Of a DNA stretch of 64,000 nt, positions 1 through 11,938 are shown piece by piece (the first letter of the stretch is position 1; every line of letters begins with the position of its first letter). A program made the translations under genes and the position numbers. This DNA comes from Gyrodactylus bullatarudis (taxonomy: Eukaryota; Platyhelminthes; Monogenea; Gyrodactylidea; Gyrodactylidae), in assembly GCA_012064415.1 (NCBI GenBank), contig SSNU01000247.1:930629-994628 (forward strand). The letters run 5' to 3'. Below the pieces are notes generated by a model. The model searched no databases and was not told the origin of the DNA. It worked only from the letters and a program-made list of their open reading frames with translations.

Positions 1-93
1 AAATATCATTGCACACGAAAAAAAATCTATCCAAGGGTACAGTTTAAAAGGTGAAGGCTTATACCTCACACGCCTATACTTCTCCTACCCATC

Positions 94-119
94 TATATAT
101 ATATATATATATATATATA
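94..119. repeat. (TA)n microsatellite
   Basis: An uninterrupted run of about thirteen TA dinucleotides lies downstream of the RhoGAP gene on its strand. It is a simple repeat with no coding signal. Confidence 0.9.
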
Positions 120-397
120 AATGGCCTCATTCTCTCTCTCTTTCCATGTTTCTCTATAGAACTACTATTTTATAATACAATTTTCTGAATATACCCTCTC
201 TTTATGGAACATGGATAATTAATGAAAATCAATGAACCAATGATGATAATGAAAATTGGATGATGATGATGATGATAATTGTAATTTTGTTTCAAGTCTT
301 CAACAACACACTTCAATAGACTTAATTCACTGGGAACATAAACTGGAATAAATCCTACAGATTGGATAGCTAAGAAAACGATTACTGTGTGCAGGCA

Positions 398-1538
398 TTA
401 GTCGGGACAGGGATCTTATATGTTAAAATATAATAAATTGGGAGAATATAAAACTATAAACTGCTCACCATTTTTGATGACATCGAATCCATGTTTCTTT
501 GCCTCAGCCACCAACATTCGCATGAAGAGTCTTGTTGATTTTTCGCCTACATGGTTGAAAAGGAAAGAGTTTAATGATATCACTTTTAGAGTGAATAAAT
601 AAATGCAAGCATCTTGTGAAAATTATTTTTTTGTTTTTCATTTCTACATTTTAATAAATCGATACTTGTAAAATGTTTTATTAATTAAATAACAAGCAAG
701 AAAATGTGTAAAAAAGAAAAAGAGAAAAACCTACGTGGAACATCAATTGGAAATAGAAACTCGTATTTGAATTTTTCAACGCGTGAAATACTAGTCCTGG
801 TCTCATAGGTGAAATATTCAATTAGCTCCTTGCCGAATAAATCAGCTGATGCGAATCCGGTTATTAAATATTCCATGACTTTGGAAGCCTTTTCAACTTT
901 TTGAGGAGATGAACATGTTGATGGAAAAACACTACCAGCAACTGACTTGGCTACAGCTTCAACAGACATGGCATTCACTTCGGTGTGATAAATCATTCTG
1001 AACCAAATTCCAAAGTAGAGGGCCATTAATCGTTGAACTTTTTTCGGTTGAGATATAATTACACTAAAGAGCGAAAATAATTCAAATTATTTATTCCTAC
1101 TTGTACATGGCTTCAATTCGTGTTTGGTCGTCTTTCGAGTCGAGTGATCTTATCAGGATATCTTCAGATTCAGCTCCCAAGAGACCACCATTGATGTGGA
1201 GGAGGAATCGTTTAGATATATTAGCTAGAGTATAAAAATTGTAAGACCTCCAATCAATTTTAACGCCATTCTCGAGGTCTGAAATAATGCGTTTCATGTC
1301 TTGAGGATTTCCAGGTCTCCGGAAAAGATCGGTAACTGCTACTCCTTCACGTGCAATATACACTAAAAGACTCTAAAGAAAAGTTGGCAATGTTCAACTA
1401 ATTTACCTTCAATTGTGAAGGAACATCATCTGATTTGAAGGCATCGACTATTTTTACTCCAAAGTAAATTCGAGTCGGAGTCTTTTTAACGTTGTATTTG
1501 CGTGTAACGCAAGATCTTAGGTTATCAAAGATATGCAT
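398..1538 (-). CDS. Small RhoGAP-domain protein
   Basis: This is a predicted GTPase-activating protein for Rho-family GTPases. Exons in transcript order are 1538-1407, 1372-1101, 1063-735, 546-469 and 414-398, totalling 828 nt (275 aa). The RhoGAP signature is visible: an arginine-finger block reading REGVAVTDLFRRPGN, then a helix LANISKRFLLHINGG, and a later helix in exon 3 (VQRLMALYFGIWF) followed by the conserved asparagine and SVAGSVFPS block. Almost the whole protein is the catalytic domain, with no other domain seen. Introns 1 and 2 are only 34 and 37 nt. The 17 nt last exon, ending DPCPD, is the weakest part; reading through instead would add about 18 residues. An acceptor-like sequence just upstream of the ATG leaves an upstream exon possible. 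The family is confident, the subfamily is not. Confidence 0.78.
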
Positions 1539-1734
1539 AAACTGTTTTAGTATCAAAAATAATTATAAAATTTAATTAATTCGTTTGAAAAAAATATATA
1601 TCCATAATTTAACACAAAGGTAAATAAATTATAAATATTAAAGTTTGAAAATGTTTCTATTAAAAATTGGCAAAGCTAGAATTAAAAACAATTTTCGTTT
1701 TAATGGAAATGTTTTTTCAAATTGAATTAAATAA
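1539..1734. promoter_or_regulatory. Shared divergent promoter region, RhoGAP / KMT2
   Basis: These 196 bp separate the start codons of two divergent genes and are strongly AT-rich. No TATA element clearly belongs to either gene. The function is inferred from gene arrangement only. Confidence 0.5.
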
Positions 1735-4700
1735 ATGAATGTCAAAGAATCTCAGTTGCCGTATGAATTACTTAGGTGTAAAAGCCTAATTAAAAATATT
1801 GATCAGAATGATATCAATCTAGGGCTATATATTGACAAAAAGTATCATAATATGCTTGAGGATCAATCAGAACCACGAGAAGATGTTAGTTTCAATTTTC
1901 TAATCCTTAGGTCAAAGACATACGAATTAGTCTTCTAGATGATCTTCTTGAAAACTACAAGGATATTGAAATAGGTGTTGAAGTAATTAATGATACTGCT
2001 AGTCAAAAAATGCACAAATCTGCTAATATGGACACTATAGTTAGATCAATCTCGATGAGTCCTCTCACTACCAGAGCTCTTCCTCAACTCAATGATCTTG
2101 ATAAGAAGCATCCGTCAGCAATCTGTGGAAATATCATTCGTAAAATCAGGAAGCGTAAAGGCTTGGAAGATTTGTGTTTGAATTCGGCAAAGCCTGAAAG
2201 TCAGATTATAGTTGAAAGAAAATACAAAGCCTGTATATTATGTTCAGAATTAAAGATCGATTCGGATAGTAAACGTCTCGGATGTTCAGACTGTCGGGAA
2301 AAATTATTGAATCTCCTTAAAGAAGCTGATAATAGTCATTATTTATTTTGCATATGCCCTAAAAATTGTGAAAATTCACCTTGCACAAGCTGTCAGTTGG
2401 CGAAATTCAAGGAAAAAGAGTTGTTTCATTTTCGTGTTCATAAAGCCAAATTTCCCCATCCTCTTTTGGCTGTATTGGACAAGATAGACTTGAAGAATGA
2501 ACGTCTAGCTTTTCGAGCCAAGTTGTATAGAGCCAATGAGTACTTTAAATATCTCTGCGAAAATACTAGCTCTAACTCGAACATTCCAAGCTATAGTAGT
2601 AATCCTTTAGAATCATTATGGATTACTCAGGATTTATCTGGAACCCTCTGTTCCATTTGCATCACCAGTGAGAATAAAAAAACCTTTAAAGTAATCGATG
2701 TTCTCAAGAAACCGTCTCCCTCTTGTATATTATGCTTGGATTGTCTTAAAGTTGTCCATTCACTCCTACTCATTGATACCAATCCAATTTTAAGTTGTTC
2801 TAATCATCCAGAAACCGATAAAACTTGCTCAAAATGTCTTTTATCGAAAATGATGTCCTTGCTCTCTTCTCCCATGTCTGATTCCATTCCGAATGTGCCA
2901 CAAATCTTTGGCTATCCTCTCCTAATAAATGTTGAAACTGAAAAGAAAATTCCCAATGACTTTTACGAGAGAAAATTCGCCCGCACCACTTGCAAAATAT
3001 GCCTCCTGGAAGAAGATAATAACTCTTGTTTCAACCTGTACGGAAATATTACAGTTTGTGAAAATTGCATTGTCTCCTTCAGGAGTACCCTAATCTCAAA
3101 TATGGTCCAGAACCTTCGAAGAAGATTTCACTCATACGAAGCTCCTAGCAACGAGGTCGACTCTCAACTCATCATTGACACAGCCTGTCTCTCAATTGTC
3201 TTTGAGACTCCCTGTAATAGTCACATTGAGAATGTACCACTCTGGAAAATGTGCCCTGGTTGCTTTGTTCGAAAATGCATTCGTCTTATACCCCTAAATG
3301 ACATTTTTATCAAAGCCCCACTTTGGCTGCGTCGTCTGGCCCGTCGCATCATCCACAGCAAACACTATGAAAGGAGGAGAGAAAATATCCTCTATCTACA
3401 TTTGAATCCAATGTTCCGCAAGCACTCAATCAATCGAAGCTCATCTAAACCAAAAGTCTCGAAAAAAGTCACCTATTTTACTGTAGAGGAGGAATCCCTA
3501 TCCCCCAGTAAACTTGAGGGCATCATGACATCTTTCGAATTCCTCTATCGTCCTGATGGGGATAATAGCTTTGAAGAGGAGAAAAATCTATCGCTCGTCT
3601 TTACCACAGACTATACGACTGATACATGCAGTGAATCTGAGGCAGAATCAAAAGATATTCCCATCGATAGAAAGTCCAATGTGGATGAAATAGCCTCGCA
3701 ACCCTCTCCCTCAGTGGATTCCATGAAAAGTGATGATGGCTCTTCCCTGTTGATGGAGGAGACACGTTCCAAACGTCAGCGTAAGATGACCTCTCGTCTA
3801 CTTGATTACCTCTCTGATAAGGGACGACAAACTGCAGGACCTTCCAACTCATCCCATGGACGTCATTCTATCGCCAGTCCTTCTTCTGAAGCATCTGGTA
3901 AGAGTTTTGAACCTCCTCAGAAAATTGTGAAAAATAAACGCATCAGCGAGAGCATCCATCCTGAGCCATTGGTGGAGAAGAAACAGCCTCGTGTTAAACA
4001 ACCTCTAACACAGCCAAAACAATCCCTAAAGACCAATTCTTCAGGTCAGAAAAAGAGCCTTGAAGAGTCACAGGAGGACATCCTTACCACAATGGTGAAA
4101 GCTGCACAAATGGCAGCTGTATCTGTCAAAGTACCGAACGCTCCATCCCCTGAGACAGCTGCATCTAAAGCCTTGAAAGGCTATTACCAAAAAAAGTCCT
4201 CAAACTCTAAGAAATCTCGACTATCCCTGAGTCTTCTCGATGATGAGAGTAGTGAAATGGAAAATCTCCCAGAAATTGATTCTGATGAAAATACAATGCT
4301 TCATGATGACATGATCGTTGGATCTGATGGCTCTGTCCTTCCAAAGAGATGTGGCCAATGTCCTCCCTGTAAGGGTCTCGTTAAACCCTGCTTCAAATGT
4401 CAGAATTGCCAGTAAGTGTTGGATTGATTTAAAATTTCAGTCTGGTCTCCTTTTATTATTGTGTACGATTTCTATTCTATTTCCCTTTCAGACTCGATCC
4501 CACCGATAAAAAACCTAACTGCATGTGAGTTTAATCAGCTTCATGTTATCATTTTTGAAAAGTATTTAGCTTAGTATTTAACTTTCAAAAAAGTATTCTT
4601 AATCTTGAGATTGATTCTTTTATTATTAGTCGTCTTGTCTGTTATCGTCGTAAGAGCTCCACGAAACAACGCAAGAATGGACCTCGTGTCAAGATGCCAA

Positions 4701-7700
4701 CTGTCTGCTCGAATGTTACAGGGAAACCCAGAGTTCTCCAGTCATCGCAATTACATAACCAACCAGTTGTCAATACCCACAGGCCGGTTGTTTCTCTCGT
4801 CCAAACCGTGGAAGGGCTTAGCGATATCCTCAAAGATGATGAATGGCAAGAGAGCATTAGTAATGAGCGTTCTGCTCCAACTGAATCAGCCAAAGGAACC
4901 ATCTTTGGCTCATCAAACAAGATCGTCTCTAGCAGACTTCATGCTCACGCTCCAGACCCAACTAAAAAGACCAAGACCATACCTGGAGGAGATCTCAATC
5001 TACTCCATGGAGGTAGATATGAGCATAAGGATAGCCTCAGTGTCACATCGAATGTCAAAGTTCGTCAACTTGACGGAGTGAGTTCTCATTGAAATTTCAT
5101 TTAGATTTCTAGGATTATTCTTTCTTCTCTAGGAATTTATCGATAATCGTCTTGCTATCCAAGGAGGCTTTCCCATTGTCTCCACAAGCAAGGGTGTCCC
5201 ACCCAAGGAAATTTGCTACTCTTGTGGCAGTGGTGGTGGCCAGTTATTATTTTGTCGCACTTGTGCTGAACCATTCCACTTTTATTGCATTGATCGTCAA
5301 TTTCGTCCGGCGAAAAAGGATCAATTCACCTGCCAAAATTGTTGTTCTTGTTCAGTTTGTTTTAAGCCAACTGTTGAATTAAAATGTCTCACTTGCTCCA
5401 AGTACTATCACCAGAGATGCATGAAAAATTATCCTCCAACATATGCTGAAAAGATTCCTTCCTTCTTTTGCCCAGACTGTACCATTTGTGATCATTGTCG
5501 GTGTAAGCCCAAGGACACATCAGTCTACGAGATGAGGGTCGGCATTCCTGTCAGTAGCCTGAATACTAACAACACTCAGATTAATGGCCTTGAGGATAAT
5601 TCCCTATCAAGACTTGTCCCATGGTCCATTGAATGTAACAAGTGTGCTCTTTGCTATGATTCCCAGTCGAAGGGTAGCGTCTGTCCGGAATGTGATCGTG
5701 TCTACACAGATGAGACGACTCAAATGTTCCAATGCGACCACTGTGACCTCTGGATTCATAGGTCATGTGCCAAATTTACTTGTGAGTGTTAAAAAACATA
5801 CCGAGACCCGTTAACTTGTCTCACTCATGACTAAAAGTTCACAGTAACCTTGTTGAAAAATATTTAGCATTTTGGTTTATAATCGCATTTTTCTTAAATA
5901 CAGGTACTTTTACATGAAATAACCCTCTCTTTTTACTCACAATTTTGTTCTAACAAATTATCCAAATACTGATGCCAGTCCTCTGACATTCTCTGTCTTT
6001 ATTTTGAAGGATGCTCGGCCATCATTGTGATACATGATACCTGTCTCTTTCTGTATTTCATCTTGAGCTACTTATTATTAGTATCCCAAAAATAAAGATC
6101 TAGTCTTGTGAATGAACTGGCATCAAAAGCTCTCGGCTTATTTGCAAATAGAATAAATTGTAACTGTAACAAAAACTAGTTAGTCACGATAATTATATTA
6201 ATTCTCTTAGATGATCAATACAATCTTATTGTTGGTCTTCCGCCAACAGAATTGGCTAAATTCAAATTACTCTGCTCCATATGTCGTAAGGAAACATCGA
6301 TTTCTGGTGAGGTCGCCACTACATCACTCTCGGATGGACTTAAAACTGAGGCTCATGTAGAATCAGACAATGATCTACTCCGTGATCATGTCCAGGCAGA
6401 GTTGAAAAAGAAAATTACAACCTTTATCAATGTGAGTGAATGATTTTCACTAAACTTTAGAATTCTCTATTCTCTAATCAACCCTCTTTTACATCACTCT
6501 AGTATTGCACCAATGCAGAATCAGACAGAGATCCCAAATACGATCCAATTCAACAGGTAATCTTAACTTCATACTTAGTGTATGTGTTGTAGTTAAATTG
6601 TACGAACCTCTAACTCGTAATTAAGTACAAATAAGAAGGGATTGCTCTGCTAATTGATACTGAAATTATTCACCATTCACTTGGTCTATGCAGTGTATTC
6701 CCCTCTGTTCTTTAACCCTCGCCCTGGAAATGGGGCTAATAACTTTTCACAATCATGAATATAGCTTCGATTTTTTAAAAATAATCAGGAAAGGTTCTTA
6801 GACAAAATTATCACAACAAACCTACATTCATAGTAATTGTATTGAATAGTATGACGGAACCATGGATGAAATGGATACGAATTATTACACTGTCGATATG
6901 GATGAGACAGTTTATCATGACATCGAGGATGAATTCGACCTCGGCGATATGGAGGGTATCGAGATTATGAGACCCTCTAATAACATCAACAATGGTAATA
7001 TCAATCGGAGTAGAAAACAGAGTTTCCAAGAACCTCCCACCAGCTCATACGAGACACCTCAACATTCACGTTTAAATGTGGCACAATCCAAGAAACGCCC
7101 ACGCTCCAAAAGTGGCTATCCCCCCTGTCCAGTATCAGTGAATTGGCTTCTCCTCCCCGAGGAACTTCAAATTGCTGTTACAAGTGTAAGTTTCAGACAA
7201 ATGAAAAATCTATTTAATGTTTATATTTCATTTATCTCTCTAGAAATTCATCGTTATTCCCCCCCTGGTCAGGGTCATGTATCGATTGGACGTCAGTCGT
7301 AACAACGATCCCTATATAATCAACAACTATAGGAAGCTCCTTAAATGGCTCCTCGGTCTAATCGAGTACCTCTTTCCATGGCTTCCAATTCCACAGATTA
7401 TCTCAGAAAGTGAGACTCGGTTAAATTATTTTTCTCTTTTCAACTTATTTTAAATTTCTCTTTTGACTAGTTAAAGAAGGAATGCTCAATGCCAAGAGTA
7501 ATATGAACAAAATCCTAACTTCCTTATTCAACAATAATAAACTGGAGTTGTTTGAAACAGCTTGTCCTATCGTAAGCAGGTACCTTGAGATGGTAACCAA
7601 TTGTCTGGCCACTAACTCCTTGACATATCAAGAAAAATCAAAGTATATTCATTCTGCAATCGACCATTTGGAACAAAAGCATGGCAAGTTGGTGAAAAAG

Positions 7701-10700
7701 ATCAATTCCCTCCTCTGTCCAGGAGACATTCAAGGTCGGGAGCGTAACATTCTCCTCTCAGAATTAATCAAGCTCTTGCACAAGACCAAGTCCTGTCATC
7801 GTCTAAACAGTCTACTTCAGGAAAAAGCCAAAGAGTTGTCCCAACAAGACGATTCATGGATCGAGCACTACTCCAAGAATGAAGAGGAAAGTATGTCATA
7901 GTTTCCTATTACTAGCCAAACAACAACTAATTTTCTCTTTTTCCTAGTTGCTACCAAGAGATTCCAAGCTAACCTTGCTCACCTATGGAAGAGACAACTG
8001 GAGTATCACCTCAAAGAAAAGAAAGACTCACCCAGGGAATTGCCCAGCCCTGCTTATCTATCGATAATTTGGGAAGATTTTACAGAAAAGTTAAATGCCA
8101 TCAAGAAAGTCATCCAGCATAGGAAACTCACTGACCCCAATTTGGACACTCTCTTTGATGAATTGTTGAAGGACATTGCGGAATTTAAAGATAAAAGATC
8201 CTGCTTATTCTGCGGTCATAATGGGGATGAATCAATCGAAGGCCGGTTAATCTACACTGGCTGTGATACATGGATTCACGTTAACTGTGCCTTATGGAGT
8301 AATGAAGTTTATGAAGACGCTAACGGCTGTCTCGCCGGTCTAAGCAAGGCTATCAGACGTGCTGCCATAACACAATGCAGTGACTGTGGTAAATATGGAG
8401 CCACTCTAACCTGTTCAAATCCTCTGATGAGCTGTCCAACTAATAATACTGCTGCCAATTCTCCACTAACCTGTGTTCATTTCGTCTGCAGTCTCATACG
8501 TTCCCATCCTTTTCCAAAGCCAATTTTCACTTCTGATAGGTCCTGGTTCTGCTCACCAGCCTGTCATGAGATTACAAAGAATTATAAAACAATCTCTAGA
8601 CTTGATGCAATCCGAAAAAAGAGATTTCTATCACACAACGTGGCTGAAGCTCTCGTTTCATTCGGGAAGAAGGTCACAGACGCAGTCATCAGTGAGAACG
8701 ATATCAAGTCTGTTGAAGAAGCTGTCTCAAATCATTTGATGGTAAATCTCTTAAATTTCATCCCTATTCATAATTATAATATATTATAAATTTCTAAATC
8801 TAATCATTTTCATTTATTCAGCCCCTATTCTTTGGAGCTCTTATGGTTTGTCGACGTGTCTTTGTTCCATCTAATTGCATTATCCAAGCGCTCAAATCAT
8901 CAAACACTGAAGAATCAATGGTTCCCCTACGCTACAAAGAAGGCTTCGAAGCAATCAATTCGCGGAGTCGCATCACCATGGCCATACTCAGTAATCTCTT
9001 TGTGAGCTCAAGAACCTTGGAGCTTGCCTCGACCAGAGGCATCACATCATCTGATCTTATCATCACAATCGGTGCTCTTAGAATCGATAGCATTGGATCA
9101 CTTAAAGAGGCCTCCGACTCTCAGGGCTCAACAAAGACAAAACGTGGCTACCTCTGCCCAATTGGCTATCGTGCAAAACGTTTTTATTGGTCCCATCTGA
9201 ACCCTGACAAGAGAGCTGTCTACACTCTTCAAATAAGTCAAATTCACTCTCCCAATCCTCCTGAGTCGAATGAAATCGAAAAATCTGAAAATATCAAATC
9301 CCTGCGGTTCATTGAAAAGCCTGAAGCATCCCTCATTTCCATTCCTACGCCAGATTCCCTGAGTAATATTGGCTTCAAGAGGAGTCGGCCAAAGCCATCT
9401 GTCATTCCTCTTCAGAACAAGGCCGATGCTCAGATTATCAAGTCTTCGAATCGACTTTCTTCCATTCTTTATCCTAATATCCCCATCAAGAATGGCCACA
9501 TGGATATGGCCTCAAATTATCTCTACCCAAAGCCAACTCCGTCTCAAGTCAATCCCGGCATGGCCAATACTCATTTTGTACCTCAAAAGACAATCTACCA
9601 GAGAGTCATCTCAAACCCCATCAACAACTCCCACGTCATAACCAATCAAACCTGTCAGTTGAATCCGGTTGCAATGAATCCTCCAACCTTCCTATCCAAC
9701 TCCAACTCCTCAACTCTCAACAATCCCACTAACAACACCAACAACATCATTCGTATTCAATCTCTACCAAAAAACAATGTCATGGTAATTAAACAAATCA
9801 ACCAGTCCAAGCCCATGGTCCCTAGAACTAGCAATGTCATCTTGAAGCCATTACCCTCAAACACTCAGCCCCTCATTCCTATCAATCATAAGGTAAGTCT
9901 TTATCCTCCCTCTTTTATCGAATATGAAAAGAAAAACATTGAAAATATAATCAATATCTCTGTCTCTTTCCAGCATATAATCATCAAGAATGAGGTTAAA
10001 CAGTCCAACATTATCAGTATTAAGCGTAGCAACATTCCACAATTTGATGGCACCGTAGACGTTGCCGATGAAAATGATGCTCCCTTTAGGATGCCACGCA
10101 ATCGATTAGGAAGCAGTAGTCTTGACATTTTAGCCACATCAACGAAAATGTCAGCCAAGGAGCATCTGGTCCAACAGGAACTAGTTGATCGTATATCTCG
10201 CGCTAAAAATGCAAATTATGAGCGTATTATTCAGGAAGAAATCTTTAAAGACTCCTCCAACTACGCGCTACAATTCTCCATCTCTGGCATCATCAAGAAT
10301 GCCCCCACCGCCACCCTAGCATGGAAGGAAATTCTCAACAAAGTATCTGTCCTCAGACAAAATAACAATCAGAATGCCATCATCACTCGTAAGCCAGCAA
10401 CATTGAAATTCTCTCTTCATTTTATCTTGATCCATAATCTCATCTTTTTCCCATAATTCCAGAGGTCAACGGATGGAGTCAATTCGGCTTAAATCATCGC
10501 CACGTTGTATTTCTAATAGAACAACTCAAAGATGCTTACAAATGCTATCGGCATAGATTCCAGTATCATCGTAAACACATTGATAACATTCGCAAGAAAA
10601 TGATCGAAGAAGTGTCTCTCCCGGTTACTGAAGGTTGTGCTCGAGTCAAACCATGGCCCAAGTCAAATATCATACCTAATCGTCATATTGCTGACCCCTT

Positions 10701-11636
10701 AGACTTCCTCCTTTGTAAGGCTAATCCACCCCCTCCACTTCAACATCCAAATGCACAAAAACTATTGGAGAATACACCCGGTGTTTTATTCTCCCCTACA
10801 AAGGGTCTTACTTTGAAGGAGCGTACTGATTGTATATCTGCTGCTAGGGATGCTGCCCTGGCAGTCTCTAAGCGACTAGGCTTGACAAAGATAAAAGAAA
10901 ACAAAATGCTTCTTGCTGCTGTAACAAGAGCCACAGGTCTCTCGGTTCATGCTCTGAGAGAACTCAAAGGTGCTAATAGCGAACCCCTGATCGATCCTCA
11001 GGTCCTTGCATCACAAATGAGAGAGGACGAAGAACTCTCTGACGAGGAAAATGCAGAACTCGAGAGATTATTCTCTGAAGAAGAAGAAGATGAAGCCTGC
11101 GACTCTGTTAGTATACCAATATCAATATCTATTTAATTTTTTCTAATTTCTTATATTTACTCTTTCAGTTGGTCGTTCAATTTCAGAAAATGTCATCCGG
11201 CCCATTGGCTAGACTTAACAGAATATCTGTGCACCCATCTCGCATTCATGGACGTGGTTTGTTTGCCTTGAAAACATTCAGTATCAACTCCATCATTGCT
11301 GAATATTGTGGAGAACTCATCAGGAATTGGGTCTGTGAAGCCAGAGAGACTCGTTATCGGGCAAAAGGTGTTGACTGCTACATGTTTCGTGTGGATAAGG
11401 ATTATGTTGTTGATGCTACATTTTCTGGAAATGCTGCCAGATTTATTAACCATAGTTGTCAACCAAATTGTTATGCCAGAGTGCTTACTGTGAACGAACG
11501 AAAACATATCGTCATTATGGCCCTCAGACAAATTCTTCCCGGTGAAGAGTTGACCTATGACTACAGATTCCCTAAAGAAGATGAAAAATTGCCCTGTCAC
11601 TGTGGCAGCCAAGGATGCAGAGGATTTCTAAACTAA
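1735..11636 (+). CDS. trx: Trithorax/MLL-type histone H3K4 methyltransferase (KMT2)
   Basis: This nuclear enzyme methylates histone H3 lysine 4 and maintains active gene expression within a WDR5-type complex. Exons: 1735-1884, 1911-4411, 4492-4524, 4630-5077, 5133-5781, 6211-6431, 6503-6556, 6850-7185, 7244-7409, 7471-7890, 7948-8741, 8822-9892, 9974-10388, 10463-11106, 11169-11636 (8370 nt, 2789 aa). An in-frame TAA directly precedes the ATG and fixes the start. Domains in order: three Cys-rich nuclear-receptor-like modules (about aa 158-211, 297-359, 411-506); acidic and basic linker; CXXC zinc finger (865-905, beginning CGQCPPC); PHD fingers 1-3 (1070-1265); extended PHD (1743-1868); FYRN (2001-2064); FYRC (2387-2459); SET and post-SET (2645-2789) with GRGLF, FINHSCQPNC, ELTYDY and the CHC...C zinc site. 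No convincing bromodomain is seen between PHD3 and ePHD. Domain order matches TRX/MLL1, not MLL3/4. Confidence 0.95.
1885..1910 (+). other. 26-nt intron of KMT2
   Basis: The first KMT2 intron has a GTTAGT donor, a TTCTAAT branch-point-like motif and a TTAG acceptor within 26 nt. Removing it joins GAAGAT to GTCAAA in frame; retaining it brings an in-frame stop at about 1938. It is far below the usual animal minimum. Confidence 0.7.
2232..3281 (+). other. Three tandem nuclear-receptor-like Cys modules in KMT2
   Basis: Each module has a CxxC pair, a second CxxC or C-C pair 9-25 residues later, then a C...C/H cluster ending in CxxC followed by basic residues. Module cysteines are near aa 158/161/175/178/197/199/203/208/211, then 297/300/322/325/328/346/356/359, then 411/414/433/436/485/498/501/506. 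The third, with YGNITVCENC and CPGCFVRKC, most resembles a nuclear receptor DNA-binding domain. A single variant of this domain is known in Drosophila TRX. Here the pattern looks triplicated. Confidence 0.6.
9893..9973 (+). other. Frame-preserving 81-nt intron of KMT2
   Basis: This intron has a GTAAGT donor and a TTTCCAG acceptor. It is 81 nt long with no stop in the KMT2 frame, so retention would insert 27 residues shortly before the candidate Taspase1 site. Confidence 0.6.
10040..10060 (+). other. Candidate Taspase1 cleavage site in KMT2
   Basis: The codons read QFD-GTVD at about aa 2304-2310, between FYRN and FYRC. Taspase1 sites in MLL and TFIIA follow Q-[FILV]-D/G with acidic residues at +3/+4, so cleavage after D is predicted. 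It would give an N-fragment of about 2306 aa and a SET-containing C-fragment of about 483 aa. Confidence 0.65.
10633..10650 (+). other. Candidate WDR5-interacting (Win) motif in KMT2
   Basis: GCARVK at about aa 2477-2482 lies between FYRC and SET. It fits the G-[SC]-A-R motif by which MLL-family proteins bind WDR5. The lysine in place of the usual acidic residue is unusual. Confidence 0.5.
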
Positions 11637-11675
11637 ATACTAATATTTTCTTGATTAAAACTTATTGTGTATTAT

Positions 11676-11681
11676 AATAAA
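11676..11681 (+). terminator. Polyadenylation signal of KMT2
   Basis: An AATAAA hexamer lies 40 nt after the KMT2 stop codon, the expected position for a short 3' UTR. Confidence 0.6.
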
Positions 11682-11938
11682 ACAGTTTTCAAATTATTAT
11701 ATACTCTAGATTTTAGAATTTAGACTCCAAATTTGAGAGCCCTAGTAGATCAGATTATTTTATAACATTTTGACAAAATTATGTCAAGTACAGAACTTCA
11801 GAAGGTCAGAACTTCGAGTTCTGGTTTTGTATTCTGGACTACTTTAAAACAAATGTTTTTTTGTGTATCATTTGTTTGAATTTAATCAAGGAAAGACTGT
11901 TTTGACTGTTGGTTGAAAAACTCCACGTTGAAATAGCA

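Noticed and set aside
3601..3852. Minus-strand open frame in KMT2 exon 2
   Set aside because: It is a shadow of the KMT2 frame, with no family resemblance or splice support.
4642..4920. Minus-strand open frame opposite the KMT2 CXXC-PHD linker
   Set aside because: It overlaps a coding exon whose plus-strand frame is continuous with CXXC and PHD fingers.
7244..7890. Bromodomain in KMT2 between PHD3 and ePHD
   Set aside because: MLL1 has one here, but I could not see the bromodomain helices or acetyl-lysine asparagine. The region is helical with no assignable family.
9128..9499. Minus-strand open frame opposite the FYRN region
   Set aside because: It is an antisense shadow of conserved KMT2 coding sequence.
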